A DNA stretch of 64,000 nt from Daphnia pulex (lineage: Eukaryota; Arthropoda; Branchiopoda; Diplostraca; Daphniidae), in assembly GCF_021134715.1 (NCBI RefSeq), contig NC_060026.1, positions 2,418,001-2,482,000 on the forward strand, read 5' to 3'. Below are positions 44,808 to 58,500 of this stretch, piece by piece. Within the stretch, counting starts at the first letter, position 1. Each line of letters begins with the position of its first letter. The position numbers and the translations under genes are program-made. The notes under the pieces were generated by a model. The model worked only from the letters and a program-made list of their open reading frames with translations. It had not been told where the DNA came from and searched no databases.

Positions 44808-45074
44808 ACCCAACAATTGACTTATTTTCGTAGGTTATCTACTAATAGTCTAGTTGCGTTAGACTCTGTCTGTGTAATAGTTTTCAAAATCAGGCCCTTC
44901 TTACGCGCCAACGAAGTTTTACTTGGACGTTTCTTTTTTCTAACGCTAGATGGCTTTTTGATAATTTGCAGCTGTCATAACAGTCATTTTCAGTTACTTT
45001 GCACGTCTATTTAAACATTTATTGGCAATTATTTTGTTGAAATATTTAGTAATAACTGACGATTACTATTCCTG

Positions 45075-45467
45075 CAACAAAGCTCACTTGTAAAATTTTC
45101 GATAATTGCTCTTTTTTTTCTACTTCCGGTTTGCTCATTTCAGTCAGTAGTTCAGTAAATATTCATTCGAGGAGCAAAAGAACCACATATTCGTGATCCT
45201 CGTCAAATTTGTGGTATAGTTCATGTTATCTTTTTTACGTACGCGTACTTCCGGTTTCGAAAATTTTCCTGAACTATAGTTCAGGAAAATTCTCGATTTT
45301 GGCCAAATTTTGGATTTCGTTTAAATCACATCTAATCGACCCCAAATTTCATGGAGATCACGAATATGTGGTTTAATTTGACGACAGCTCAATGGTTGAG
45401 GCGCTGTGGTTACTTCCGGTCTACTTCCGGAATTTTTGTTTGAAGACTAGCATGTGAGCTTTGTTCT
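45075..45467. mobile_element. Foldback element, right arm
   Basis: This is the mirror of the left-arm element, with the same central 30-bp palindrome (about 45261-45290) and the same ends. It is nearly identical to the left copy, although sequence on the inner side has diverged. Confidence 0.6.
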
Positions 45468-45750
45468 GTGAACAGTTCTCAATATTGTTAGGTAGATTTT
45501 AAGCAATTTAAAGCGCGCCTTTAAAGTTTTGAGCAAAAAAACCAGAACAATGAGCCTATATGTATTATGTGACTAATTATGTTACTTTAATTGGCATGTC
45601 ACTTAATAAAGAATTGTTTTCTCTTTATTCTATTCAGGTAATGAGAGGAAACGTCGAGAAGATGGACACTAAAACGTCGCCGGTATCTCCAAAATGTCAG
45701 CGTGGATCATCATTTGTTGTTGGTAATATGTTTGTGTTAGTGTTAGTTAA

Positions 45751-46018
45751 CCCGTTGTCTGCCACGCCTTTGTATTCCCCTAGCTCCTTAGCACGGGCCG
45801 CGCTGTTCGGTCTCGTGGTTTACAAGCCGCGGGGTCGGAGAGTCGCCAAGCCCAAAATTTGCCGCAAGGCGCCTGTTTCAGGCAATGCACCATAGTTTCC
45901 CCTTTTCAGCACGGACTTGTCAGCAATGGCAAGTCCCACTTGGTCATGGATCCTTCAGACGTGGCGCGTAGATTAGTAGAGAGCAACCTACGGGTTGTAT
46001 GGCGTGGCAGTCAATGGG
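45751..46018. mobile_element. piggyBac-like MITE, right arm
   Basis: Mirror copy of the 268-bp element, flanked by TTAA at 45747-45750 and 46019-46022. The terminal inverted repeats are CCCGTTGTCTGCCACGCC and CCCATTGACTGCCACGCC. Confidence 0.8.
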
Positions 46019-46736
46019 TTAACTTAAGTGTATGTATATGTGTATGTATGTATGTGACTGTAAAATGTGGAGGAATTGTGGGTGGAGGTGGGACAATATA
46101 ACACAATTCTTTTTATAAGTTTTTTGTTCATTGTTTCTAATTTATACCAAGTTTTGTTTATGAATTGTATCAATATATTTTCTCAACTTCAAAGTCTTTC
46201 ATTTTTACAAAGGTCACCCACTTCCCCATTACTTATAAGATTTGATAAAATCTACAGTTACAAGTGTCTTTCGTAACTAATCCTTGAAATATCATCGTCG
46301 AACCACAAGAACATGTCCGTATGAATAAGGCAGTAGTCACCTCTAAAACATAAAACAAACAATTCACAATTCAGCAGCCTGGGTACTCCGCTGCCTTGGT
46401 GGTGTAGTACTCCGCTGCCTTGGTGGTGTAGTACTCCGCTGCCTTGGTGGTGTAGTACTCCTTTGATTGAGTATTGGAAGAATGCAATTGCTGCCGGGTA
46501 GGAGATGCTCATTCAATTGATAAATCGCCTTTTCTCTCTTGTTTTATCCAATTTTTTTTTCTCTTCCTGTTTAAACTTTACGGCTATTGCACCTATTGAC
46601 ATACATCCCTTGTCGTTAATACCCAAAGTCGGTGGAGTTCGGTACAGTGGTCAACACGTTGGCAACGATAGAACAACCAACAGCAGCACGACGTAAAAAT
46701 AAACTGTAAATGAATAAAATAAAACATTTTCAGTTA

Positions 46737-47272
46737 TTAATTAACAATTAGAGAACACGTGGAATAATTCAAATTATGTAAAACAGCAGATTTACCAATT
46801 GCGAATTGGTTGTGCATTGATGTGTAGCACTTCGGAGCTACAGTGTAGTAGTTGGGGGCAGCGTAGGTTGTAGTGTAACACTCGAGGGCGATGGTGGTGT
46901 AGTAAACAGGAGCCTCTGTTTGGTATTTGTTCGGGGAAGAGTAATACTTGAATTCCTCGGTGTAGTAAACTGGTGTAGTAAACCGGTGTAGCATACGTCC
47001 TTGTGTAACATACGGCCTTTTAGGTGTAGTAACTGGTTGCGTATGTTTGTTGTGTAGTAAGACGGTAGCATTGCGGTTTTGGTATCTGCCACACCCAGGG
47101 GCACCGGTACACCAGTGGACGACTCGACCGTCAACGATACACCAAACAACAGCACTAGACTATAAATTAACTGGATGTGAACATTAAAATATTTAACTAT
47201 TAGTGACACATGAACAAATGTAAGAAAGTCTATATGATACAAAACTCCATGTAAAATAAACGAATTACCCAT
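46737..47272 (-). pseudogene. Second Tyr-Tyr-Thr unit, right arm
   Basis: Same unit as left-arm 39935-40483, but with two instead of three copies of the 13-bp word agtttactacacc. This shifts the frame between the signal peptide and the later YYT repeats, so even the intron-retained frame of the left copy is closed here. Confidence 0.6.
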
Positions 47273-48258
47273 GATTGAGAATTGGAAGAAAGCAGTTGTT
47301 GCCGGGTCGGAGATGCTCACTAGACTAATCTCTATCACCTTCCTTATCTCCTTTTATACGACTTTTTCTAACCCCGATTTACCTCTCAACTCAAGCCTTT
47401 CAGCAATTCTACCTTTTTGATAATGATGAAACACGTCCCGTTGTTACCCAACCTCTACACCACTACATGGCACATTTTACGAAATAATCTCCGTCACCTT
47501 TAAATTAGCAATTGACATTGGAGAAATGAAAAGAGAATGATTGAAAAAATGAAGTAACATGAAAAAATAAAAAGGCCTTACGGTCAGATGCAAGTTGAGT
47601 GTCAACAACGCTTCATTGGTTATTCTACTCGAGTGATTCCTAGCAGAAAATAAGCTTCAGCCTGGCAACTCATGAGCCGCACACATTTAACTATACCAAC
47701 AAATTTCAACACAAAACCCCACGTGTTATGTAGAACTTCTTTAAAATAAGTCGAAAGGCACGAAAGCACTTCTATCCCTTTATCAAAATATTGTCTCTAC
47801 CCTGACTACTTCACTTAAAAAATAAAAAAATATTCCAGAAGTTAATCTTGTAGAAGAGACACAAGAGGAATAAAGCAAGACCCGTTGGGCCCATACCTGT
47901 TTCCATTTCTGGCTTCGCCATTATGTAGTGAATTGGAGAAGCGTAGGTTGTGATGTAACATTCAGGTGCCTTTGTTGTGTAGTAACTCGGGGCAGTGGAA
48001 TACTTCGCAGCTTTGGTGCAGAATGTCGGAGCAGCCTAAGTAGTAGCTCGGGTGCCTTGGTTGTGTAGTACTTGGGAGCTTCGGTAGGTGTAACGTAGGT
48101 TGTGGTGTAGTAAACTGGAGCATCAGTGTAGTATTCCGGTTCAATGTAGTACTAAGAAGCAGCCGCTGTGCAGTAATAACGGCTGCCTCAGATGTGGTTG
48201 TGTAGCTCAGGGCGGCGTAGTGAACTGGGGCAGCGTAGGTTGTGGTGCAGTACTCCGG

Positions 48259-48688
48259 TCACTTGGTGGTGTAAGCTGGGGCAGCGTAGATTGCAGTGTA
48301 GTACTTCGATGGCACTTCGGTGTAGTATTCGATTGCTTTAGTGGTGTAATAAACTGGAGCCTCGGTGTAGTAGCTGGGAACAAAATAGTAATTGGGAGCA
48401 TCAGTATAGTAAGCTGCAGCAGCGTAGGTTGTAGTGTAATACTCTGGAGCTTTGATGGTGCAATAGTTGGGAGCCTTAGTGTAGTACTCAGGCGCTTTGG
48501 TGAAGTAACTCGGGGCCACCGTATCCAGGAGAAATCGGTACACTCGTGGTCGACCCAACAGCAACACAACGCCATAATTAACTGTACAGTAAACAATTTA
48601 AAAATTAATTTCAATTATAGCTCATCATATCAACTAGAAATGACATAGAATTGTTTCATGACTCAAATTAAAATGAATATTTACCCAT
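48259..48688 (-). CDS. Tyr-Tyr-Thr repeat protein, truncated, right arm
   Basis: Exons 48685-48688 and 48259-48581 encode the same 108 residues as the left-arm copy at 38519-38948, with the same early stop. The doubts about function given there apply here too: the signal peptide is damaged and repeat sequence continues past the stop. Confidence 0.45.
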
Positions 48689-49482
48689 GATTGCGAACTG
48701 GTTACACAGTGAAGAATCAATTGATGATCAATAGTGCACTGCAGTTGCTATTGCCGTATCGGAGATGATCACTCGACTGATTTCTTTGACCTTTTTTTTT
48801 CCTTTAATACGACAGACAATAAACAATTTGAATATTAAATATATTCAATAAATGGCATATAATGAAAAAAAGACAATAAAAATCGCCAAAAAAAGTTAAA
48901 GAATATTTACTCATTGCGAAATGATTTTAGAATGAAGAATGCATTTGGTGACGAATTGTGCACAGCAGTTGCCATGTTGGAGATCCTCACTCAACTGATT
49001 TCAAATGCCTTTTCTCTCTCCTTTTATACGATTTTTTTTTCTACCCCTAACCTCTTAAGTCTTGCGGCTATTGTACCTGCTTGATAATGATGACACTTCC
49101 CATTCTCACCCAACCTCTACTCCACATGACACGTTTAACGTAATGGTATCTCCGTGACCTTCGAAATTGACGAAAATGGAAACTTGCCTTTCCTTTTTTA
49201 GGTTGACGTTGCTGGGGATGGGTCTACAAAAACCAATATCAAAATGAATGCCAAATGGCTGAGCCTTGCGGCTATTGTATCTGCTTGATAATGATGCAAC
49301 ACGTGTCGTCCTCACCCAACCTCTCCGCCGTCGCATGACACTTTTACGTAATATTCCCCGCGACCTTCAAGCGTGAAGGACATGCAAACTGGCCGGCCCG
49401 TCTGTAGATTGAACTCTACAATGGTAATTGAAAAATAATTAATAAACACTGCATCAGTTGGAACATGTTAAAAATATACAGT

Positions 49483-50564
49483 ACCTCCGCATAAAATGGA
49501 CACAGCCGTGGCTACCTACCACGGCTGTCATGAAACTGGCTGCTAGGCCAGAGCCGGAGCCACTTTCGTTAAGATCCAAATGAAGACGTTAAATCGGCCA
49601 AACCAGCTCGCACGACTCTTCCTTCGTCATCCCGTTGCAGTAAAACATTGGCGGATTTCACGTCACGGTGGACCATAACTGAACCGCCCGGTTTCTGCTG
49701 ACTGGAATGCAGTAGATGGAGAGTTTCGCGGTGAGATGGCGAGCGATCAGCATCATTTGATTCACGTCTAATTTGAATTTGCTGTTTTTAGCTTGGCCAC
49801 CGAAAAGACATTCAAAAAAGAGTCCCTCCGTTGGGGAATTGAAAGAAGAGCGAGACTCTATTCGATGTTTCACCATCACTCGATTCGTTATCCATACAAA
49901 TACGGAGCAGTCCAATAATATCGGACTGCTGAAAGGGCTTCAACCTATCGTTTAATCATCTTGGCGAACGATCGAGCCTCGACGACTGTGCTGCAACGCC
50001 AAGGAGAGCGGATTTCTTTGACGGCTACTTGACATCCATGCCAAGTTCCTTTGAAGACTTCTCCACGCCCAATCGGCTCCTGATAGTTGTCGGCTATCTT
50101 TCCAATGCGACGACGGTTGACAACGACAGCTCCGGTTGAGGTGATCACATTGCTCAATCGGACGTGCAGAAGATCAATTTCAATCAGAATTTTAGAAGAG
50201 ACACAAGATGAGGTAGAAGAATTCTTTTCAGGAGCACACAAAGTTCGGCTTCTTGCTCCAGTGGAAATAGCTGCAGATGTCGATTTGTCAATGACAACCG
50301 GCTGGAACAGCTTGTTTGGCTTTGGCTTCCTGCCAACTAAACTCCAATTCCTGAATCTTCTTCTGTAGTTCCAGCATCCACTATAGATCTTCCAACTGAG
50401 AAACTCTTTCTTTTGAATCCAAACGTTCCACTGGCTCCGGTTAATTGATTTGGGAAGGTAGTGAATCGGGAACTGGCACATAAATAGGTGATGCATAGAT
50501 ATTTTGAATAGCCTGTGATTGTTGATGATGTGGCCGAATATCCCAATGGAACATATTGGCGTTC
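49483..50564 (-). pseudogene. Decayed protein kinase gene, right arm
   Basis: Mirror of 36644-37725 with the same kinase blocks (IGRGEVFKGTWHGC; HRDVKSANVLL; GLADL in place of DFG) and the same frame breaks. The shared damage shows that the gene was already broken before the arms were last made identical. Confidence 0.75.
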
Positions 50565-51581
50565 TAAAAGAAAAATTAAATGTTATGAAACATAACAGAA
50601 CTATGTGCTAAGAGCAGTAAACGAGAAATGAATGGAATATTTACAAAATTAAGAAGGAATCATGTTATTATCCATTAAGCGATCAAGTGAAATTATCATT
50701 ATAGGATAGGTTGAAAACTAGGCAGTTCAAAATAGAAAAAATAATACCAAAATGTTCACCAAGTGAAAATTCCAGTTCATTCAAGGTTTCATTTGCTCAA
50801 GACTCAAGAGAGTACATTACGGAAATTAGACTTTTAAATGAATGAAAAAGTAAGTCGGCTTTCCAAATTGTTAAATGCGTGTGGGAACCACATCTTAACC
50901 ATAATAAGGTTGGCTATACAAATATAACAAACAAGTTTTAATTTCACTACCAGGAGCACCTGATTGCTCACTTTCGTTTTACAATATCGCATGATCGATG
51001 TAAATTGTAAACTCTTCTTTACAGCCATTCAATGTTCGTCAAAAGGTTTCATAGTAAAACTGCGATACCAGGTGTCAGATACTCTAATAATGCTATTATT
51101 CACGAAAACTATGATAGATTACTAAATCCCTGAGAATAAGAATTATCATGGGGATCGTTGTCACAACACTAGCCACTGTTACCAATACGCCAGGCGGCGG
51201 CCATTTTGAATTATTTGAAGAACCTAAAATTGAGGGGGAGGGGGCAAGGTTGCATGATGAATTTGAACAAGGTGGATCATAAACTCATACGTACCAGAGT
51301 AATAGCATGTTTTCTTTTGTGTATGGACTATGGAGAAAAAATGTCCCTCTCCCCTGGTAATAGATAAATCTATGCGATGATAATAATAATAATTGTAAAA
51401 TTTGAAAGTTGTTCTTTCATAGTCGGAAAAACCTAACACCAGTAAAAGAAACATAAAATTAGGTTGAACAGAAACAATTCAATAATCACTTGCAACTATA
51501 CGAAATTTGCACAAGTTGAACCAGATTGAAATGTACGAAATGTAGCAATCAACAAATTTCTTTTTTCCAAAGCAGATTGGT

Positions 51582-51597
51582 GGCCCTTAAAAGGGCC
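51582..51597 (-). terminator. Histone 3' stem-loop of H2A, right arm (variant loop)
   Basis: GGCCCTTTTAAGGGCC on the minus strand, identical to the left-arm copy, with loop TTTA. Confidence 0.85.
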
Positions 51598-51627
51598 GAT
51601 TATTTAAAGACGAGAGGAACAGGAAAT

Positions 51628-52008
51628 TTAAGCCTTGGCGGGTTTGTCGGTCTTTTTGGGCAAGAGAACGGCCTGGATGTTGGGCAAAACACCACCCTGA
51701 GCGATGGTGACACCGGAGAGAAGTTTGTTCAACTCTTCGTCGTTGCGGATGGCCAATTGCAAGTGACGAGGGATGATACGGGTCTTCTTGTTGTCACGGG
51801 CGGCGTTACCGGCCAACTCGAGGACCTCAGCGGCCAAGTACTCCATGACGGCAGCCAAGTAGACGGGGGCGCCGGCACCGACGCGCTCAGCGTACGATCC
51901 CTTGCGGAGCATTCGGTGGATACGACCGACGGGGAATTGAAGTCCGGCCCTGCTGGAACGGGTCTTTGACTTTCCCTTTACCTTGCCTCCTTTGCCACGG
52001 CCAGACAT
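51628..52008 (-). CDS. H2A: Histone H2A, right arm
   Basis: Mirror copy of 35200-35580 with an identical 126-residue canonical H2A. The divergent promoter, TATATAAA box and variant stem-loop are also kept, so both copies should be active unless chromatin context differs. Confidence 0.98.
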   Translation of the reverse strand: MSGRGKGGKVKGKSKTRSSRAGLQFPVGRIHRMLRKGSYAERVGAGAPVYLAAVMEYLAAEVLELAGNAARDNKKTRIIPRHLQLAIRNDEELNKLLSGVTIAQGGVLPNIQAVLLPKKTDKPAKA

Positions 52009-52344
52009 GTTTAGATTAAGAGTAAGTTAACGCGGTTCCTCAAATCAAGGAACAAGTGATGTATACAATATGAAAAATCGACGTTTATATAGTCGCTTGA
52101 TGTCGGATTCAGAATGCAATCTTGGTAGCCAAACAGTAAAGTTTTATTTGCCCCGCCTTTCTTTCATCTCTCCCTGATTGTCACTAGCTCCGCCCCCAAG
52201 TGAACATCTGCTGCTACACGTAAGTCTCGTGGAGACGCGAGTTTTGGCTACCATCAAGTAGTGAGGGGGAGCCACCTTCAATATAAAAACGAAATTTGAA
52301 GTGACGGTCGTTACTTTCTTTATCAAATTTACTCAAGTCCTAGA
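52009..52344. promoter_or_regulatory. Divergent H2A-H2B promoter, right arm
   Basis: Mirror of 34864-35199, with the H2A TATATAAA box on the minus strand at 52084-52091 and the H2B TATAAA-like box near 52282-52288. Confidence 0.75.
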
Positions 52345-52716
52345 ATGCCCCCCAAGGTTAGCGGAAAAGCAGCGAAGAAGGCCGGCAAGGCCCAGAAAAA
52401 CATTGCCAAAGGAGACAAGAAGAAGAAGCGCAAGAGGAAGGAGAGCTACGCCATTTACATCTACAAAGTGTTGAAGCAGGTCCACCCCGACACTGGCATC
52501 TCCTCCAAAGCCATGACCATCATGAACAGCTTCGTCAACGACATTTTCGAGCGCATCGCTGGAGAGTCGTCCCGTCTTGCCCATTACAACAAGCGTTCGA
52601 CCATCACTAGCCGGGAAATCCAGACGGCCGTCCGTCTGCTTTTGCCCGGTGAGTTGGCTAAGCACGCCGTGTCTGAAGGGACCAAGGCAGTGACCAAGTA
52701 CACCAGCACCAAGTAG
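52345..52716 (+). CDS. H2B: Histone H2B, right arm
   Basis: Mirror copy of 34492-34863, same 123-residue protein, intronless. A stem-loop follows at 52749-52764. Confidence 0.98.
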   Translation: MPPKVSGKAAKKAGKAQKNIAKGDKKKKRKRKESYAIYIYKVLKQVHPDTGISSKAMTIMNSFVNDIFERIAGESSRLAHYNKRSTITSREIQTAVRLLLPGELAKHAVSEGTKAVTKYTSTK

Positions 52717-52748
52717 ATCGTTCATCTTGATCTCTCTACCAACCAAAC

Positions 52749-52764
52749 GGCCCTTTTCAGGGCC
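52749..52764 (+). terminator. Histone 3' stem-loop of H2B, right arm
   Basis: GGCCCTTTTCAGGGCC, 32 bp after the stop, followed by ACCA. Confidence 0.9.
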
Positions 52765-53384
52765 ACCAAATTTTCAAGAAATGAAAAACATTAACTGCTC
52801 TTAACATTTCTTGTCTAATCGGGTTCTAAACTCAACCTAATTTGTTCATTAGTGCGACGGAACTTTATGAAATACTGTTATCTTGAGTTTTTCTCTATAT
52901 ATCTCCAGTGTAGTTCGACGTTGTGCTTAATTTCTTTCTCTACTGTTGCATTTTAAGATTGGCATATCCGGTTCAATGCGTTGTTATCACCCTATTCATT
53001 TGATTCAGTGATATTAAAATTGATCTCCGCAGCAACTTCTTTTACATACTAAGGAACTCTTACCATAAATCATTGTTTTGTTAAATATGACCGAAAGTCA
53101 AAAATAAAAATGCTGTAAAATCTGAGAAAACCGGAGAAAACAATTCCATCTGGATATTTTTCGATTGGAGTTATTTGGCTAAACACAGTTTACGTATCAC
53201 AATACAAATATCTTTTAGGACGCATGATCACTTTACATTGCTTCAAAGTCTGCTATATCAAATCTAAATAAGCAAGATAAAATAGAATAACGATAAATTC
53301 AAGGATTTTGTTCTTCGAGCTTGTATAAAGATGACAAGAATATGGTTTAAGTGGTTGAGAAATCTTTTTCTTTAAGTGAATGGT
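52765..53384. other. Right-arm region between H2B and H4
   Basis: Mirror of 33824-34443. AT-rich; no H1 or other gene is recognised. Confidence 0.5.
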
Positions 53385-53400
53385 GGCCCTGAAAAGGGCC
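53385..53400 (-). terminator. Histone 3' stem-loop of H4, right arm
   Basis: GGCCCTTTTCAGGGCC on the minus strand, 41 bp after the H4 stop. Confidence 0.9.
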
Positions 53401-53441
53401 GATTGGATTGAAAGATCGGAGTATGAATAGCTAGAAAAGAT

Positions 53442-54465
<1,024 letters not shown>

Positions 54466-54491
54466 ACGACTCTAGCCCCTTTTAACAAATC

Positions 54492-54507
54492 GGCCCTTTT
54501 CAGGGCC
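54492..54507 (+). terminator. Histone 3' stem-loop of H3, right arm
   Basis: GGCCCTTTTCAGGGCC, 27 bp after the stop, followed by ACTA. Confidence 0.9.
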
Positions 54508-55525
54508 ACTACTTACTATAGAAAATTAATCGATTCTTAATCTGAATGATCCCTCACCTCAACAATGTAGTTAAGTCTCGTTATTCTTATTGTTATATTG
54601 GTAAATGTTTACGCAAGTTTTTTATTGTTAGTCTACGTCGATTGAACGTAACGATTCTCTAAAATTTATTTATTTCAAGTATTGTTTTAGCAATTCTAAC
54701 ATCTGTTGTTTTCTTGTTTAACATTAATTTCTACTAATTCAATATTACTATGACATACTTACAGTTCAGGTTATCTCTAATTTAGTAAACAAACATTCAA
54801 TTCAAACTTACAATTTCAATGTCCTTCCGAATCTGACTTCAGTTACTACAGGAAACAATCACTTGAATTTAGCAGCCTCTTTTCACCAACTTGGTGTTTC
54901 ACAGCCAATACATTGACATACTAAAGGAAAAATTCCAGATATTTTCACTGCTCTTTCACTCAAAATTTAGATTTTAATCCGACATCGAATCTCACAAGTT
55001 AATGTTTACATCAACTGCACCGAGTTGCCAAATTGACGATCTCAATTTTGCTTCAGACCATTTTCCTTTGTCTTAAACTTTATTACTTCATACAATATTG
55101 ATTTTCAAATGACGCATTTCTTAGGTCTATCTGAATTTTCTACACTGAACAATAAATAGTAAGTGCCATCCTAGTTTTTGTCAAAATGTGACTTAAAATA
55201 TGCAGGGGAGAGCGAGTGCACGTACTAATACGTAAAGAACGATAGCAAGATTCCCTTATATTTCAACGTTAATCACAAAAAAAAATGCACGACCTAACGA
55301 GCATAGACAAACAATAAATAAATACTGTCGGTTTCAAATACAAATCCGACTTAAAAAAGGGCGAATCATTACACAGAGCGTAAATGTGTTTCTATCTGCA
55401 TTATTATGCAACCACGATCATTGATATGAAAATCATTTTGAGATCTGTTTTGATATGGATGACACGAATGTGTGGACGGATTAAATTAACAGTTTTGATA
55501 CATTCATGGTGGAAAATCCAGCGTT
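54508..55525. other. Right-arm region between H3 and WDR35
   Basis: Mirror of 31683-32700. AT-rich, no gene recognised. It includes the 3' end of WDR35. Confidence 0.4.
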
Positions 55526-58500
55526 TTAAATAGGGGAATGACAAAGTGGACAAGAATTTCTTGTAAGCACGTCGTGCTCTGCAGCGCTATGCTTGCAAAC
55601 TCTGCAAGTCCAAATCAACGAAGTATCCATTAAAGGTCTCCCTGTAGCCACGCAACTTGAGAATCGATTGTTGCATTCCGGGCAGTTATTCGACCTATAA
55701 TCACAAAGAAACGGCTTGAATTAATTTACAATCGAGTAATCTAGATATTTTGGATGAGTACCAGTCTTGAATATCAGTTGCGCAGTGGGGGCATTCAATC
55801 TGGCTAGATCGACCATCTTTGGGTGGATATTTGGTGAAAATATCCAATGCCAAGAGGCTGTAACTCTCGCGGTCGGCTGGACTTAACTGTATAAGATATC
55901 ATTTTCAAGATAGAAATAATTATTAATTGAAAACACAGAATGTCTACAATTTTCCTTACAGAAGGAATGGATTCCAGGCAAGTGAAAGCTTTTGAACAAA
56001 CGTTGAAACACTTGTTGAGAGCGCTAGCCAGGGCCAACATTGAGAACACGGTCTCTTCGTCAAGGATATCGGTGTAATCCTGTAGCTTGACAGAGGTGGC
56101 CATGACAGCGACGAGTTTGCCTTGCTGGAACTGCTGCTGAGCTAGTATGAAGTAGTGCCAAGCTTCCGCTGGACGCCAAGGAGCATCTAGAAACTTTGAA
56201 ACGCGTTCCATTGTGAGTGAATTTTGAGTGGTGACGTTTTTAGCCTCTTCGGTAAGCAAGGCAGCCAGAACAAACAACTTTTTGATTTTCAAAGGATCGT
56301 TCCATTTTTTAATTGCTTGCTCGCCAACCTGGATAGTAAACGCATCAGTGTGATGAGACTTCAATTAACCACTTGAAAAGCTGCATTCTCCTACCTGAAA
56401 CAATAAGTTGGAGGCTTCTTTGTGGCAGTTGGCTTTGCGAAAGAGTTCCACAGCGTCAGATATCTTCCCGTGCTCTAGAAGTCGATCGGCATGAGAAACC
56501 AAACGTGAAGCTATTTCCGGGACCTGAATTTGCCGAGAAAGTTCAACTGCCATATTCCATTGGTGAAGTGTAACGCAGGTGTCCAGCGCTGCTTTCATTT
56601 GATTGCACTAGTAATAGTACATTTAAAGCATTAAAAAAATGCCCAACTGTTGGTTTATAAATTAAGGAATTTGTCATGCAAAACATACTTTTAGGTAGCA
56701 TTGAACAGCTTGCTGACACAGCCCAACCGAAGTGAACATGGAGGCGATTTTCGAAATAAGAGGATCCCTTTCCTCCAACGAGTCTACCAACTTTTCCAAA
56801 TTCTCGTAGTCTTCCATGTTGTAGTAGCAGTCAACCAACTTTTCATTGTTCTCGGCCAACTTGTAATAGCGAGAGGCTTGGGTGTATTGATGACGATCGC
56901 CAAAGAAGTTGCCCATCTGATTGTAAGTGGACTTGTTCTCTAAATCAGTCGAAGTGGCTGCGTTCTGCAATTCGGAAACTCGCGCCCAGTCACCTAGTTT
57001 GCGGCGGAGTGCCATAGCCAAGTCTCTATAATGGAAACAAAATAATTTTCATTATGTTTCTTTTATATATTTTTTTACTCCGATAATAATCAGATTATAA
57101 AAAGTTCAAACAGTACCTCCTGTCGTTTTCTATGTAGATACTTTCAGCATCGTCAAATTTGTGAAAGTAAGCTGCCACTTCTGCTTTAACCAATGCAGAT
57201 CCAGTGGGGAGATTTTTCAGCCGGTGCAACAACTGCAACGAAGCAAAATCAGCACATCGCACAAAGGCAGATTCGGCTGCTTGTAAATCTGAAATTTAAA
57301 CATTTTCAAGTTAGTTGTTTTAGAAAATATATCTTATTTCTAACCATATTGCTGAAGAGCTGATTCCGCGAGAAGTCTCCACAACCGCGGGTGAGAATTT
57401 TCTTCTACAAACTGATAGGCTTCGTTTGTTCCTACTTTCTCCAGAAGGTGCCTAGTATCCCTTAAAGATTTAGTTTCCATCGCAACTAAATCATCTTTCG
57501 AAGGGTTTTCAGGATCTTTCAACACATCTCCAAGTGAAACGGCGAAAATTTCTAAATCCTAAAATAAAATTGGTAAGCACGTGACATTATATTTAACGAG
57601 TTTCTCCTATGTAGCTTGCGCTTGAGGGAGTTTATCACCTTGAAATGGCAAAGATATGCGGAACAGACAACCGGTTCTTCAGGTTCTAAATTGCGAAATA
57701 TGTACATGCGTGTTTTCTCCATCAACGCAAATAGTTCAGGGTTGTCCATTGCCCAACACAAGTCCCATACATCTCGTCGTTCAAACCTTAAGAAAAAACC
57801 CTTCCAGTAAGAGCAGTACCAAACATTGTTATCTGAAGAGAGCTTACGACAAAACGCTGCCAAGTGTAAAGGATGCCCCGTCGACTTCCAGTTGGAGAAT
57901 ATGCAATATTCCGTTGTGATCTAAAATTGCCAGTTTCCTGTCAAAAACACACCAAGTTTAAATTCAGTAAGAAAAATATTTCCATTATTTTCGAAATTAA
58001 AAGTAAAAGTAAATAATGACTTACGTGCAATTGGAATTGAGAGACATTTTCACTGGTTCGAAATTCAGCTGAATATCACTGACAAATTGGACAGTCGTTG
58101 AGCTGAGATTGAATCCTAGCAATTTGCGGGAGTCGGTTCCAAAAATTAACACATTGTCTCGAGCTGTGACGCACGATAAGGAATGTTCACCGCTCAAAAA
58201 CGTCTCTATACTGTAGATTTTTTCTTTGTTTTCTCGCTTGATGCCTTAAAAAAATGAAAGTTCAATTTTCAAATGCTTCATGACCTTGTCATATGTATAA
58301 ACTAGTACCTGCTAGGTCTATCGTAGTTTGAGATCGTGGTGTACGATAATGCCAAAGCATGAAGCTTCTATCAGAAGCAGTGATGACGTGACTGGAAGTC
58401 ATTGCCACCAAACGTGGTTCCAAACTGACATATTTGCTGTCGACAGGAGTGCCTAATGCGTTGCAGAGGATAAGTCCGAAGTCACACTGAGTGCTTATCT

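Larger units (their letters stand above)
46360..49043 (-). repeat. Decayed Tyr-Tyr-Thr gene array, right arm
   Basis: Mirror of 38165-40860. The same units, promoter modules and frame breaks are present. The three 24-bp EYYTTKAA repeats lie at 46389-46460. The only clear length difference from the left arm is one 13-bp repeat unit fewer near 46970, plus a single-base indel between the positions matching 38.1 and 38.5 kb. Confidence 0.7.

Noticed and set aside
57787-57863. WDR35 frame starting [13 protein letters not shown]
   Set aside because: It is an intron read-through. Splicing 57848 to 57786 restores the conserved FERRDVWD sequence in frame.
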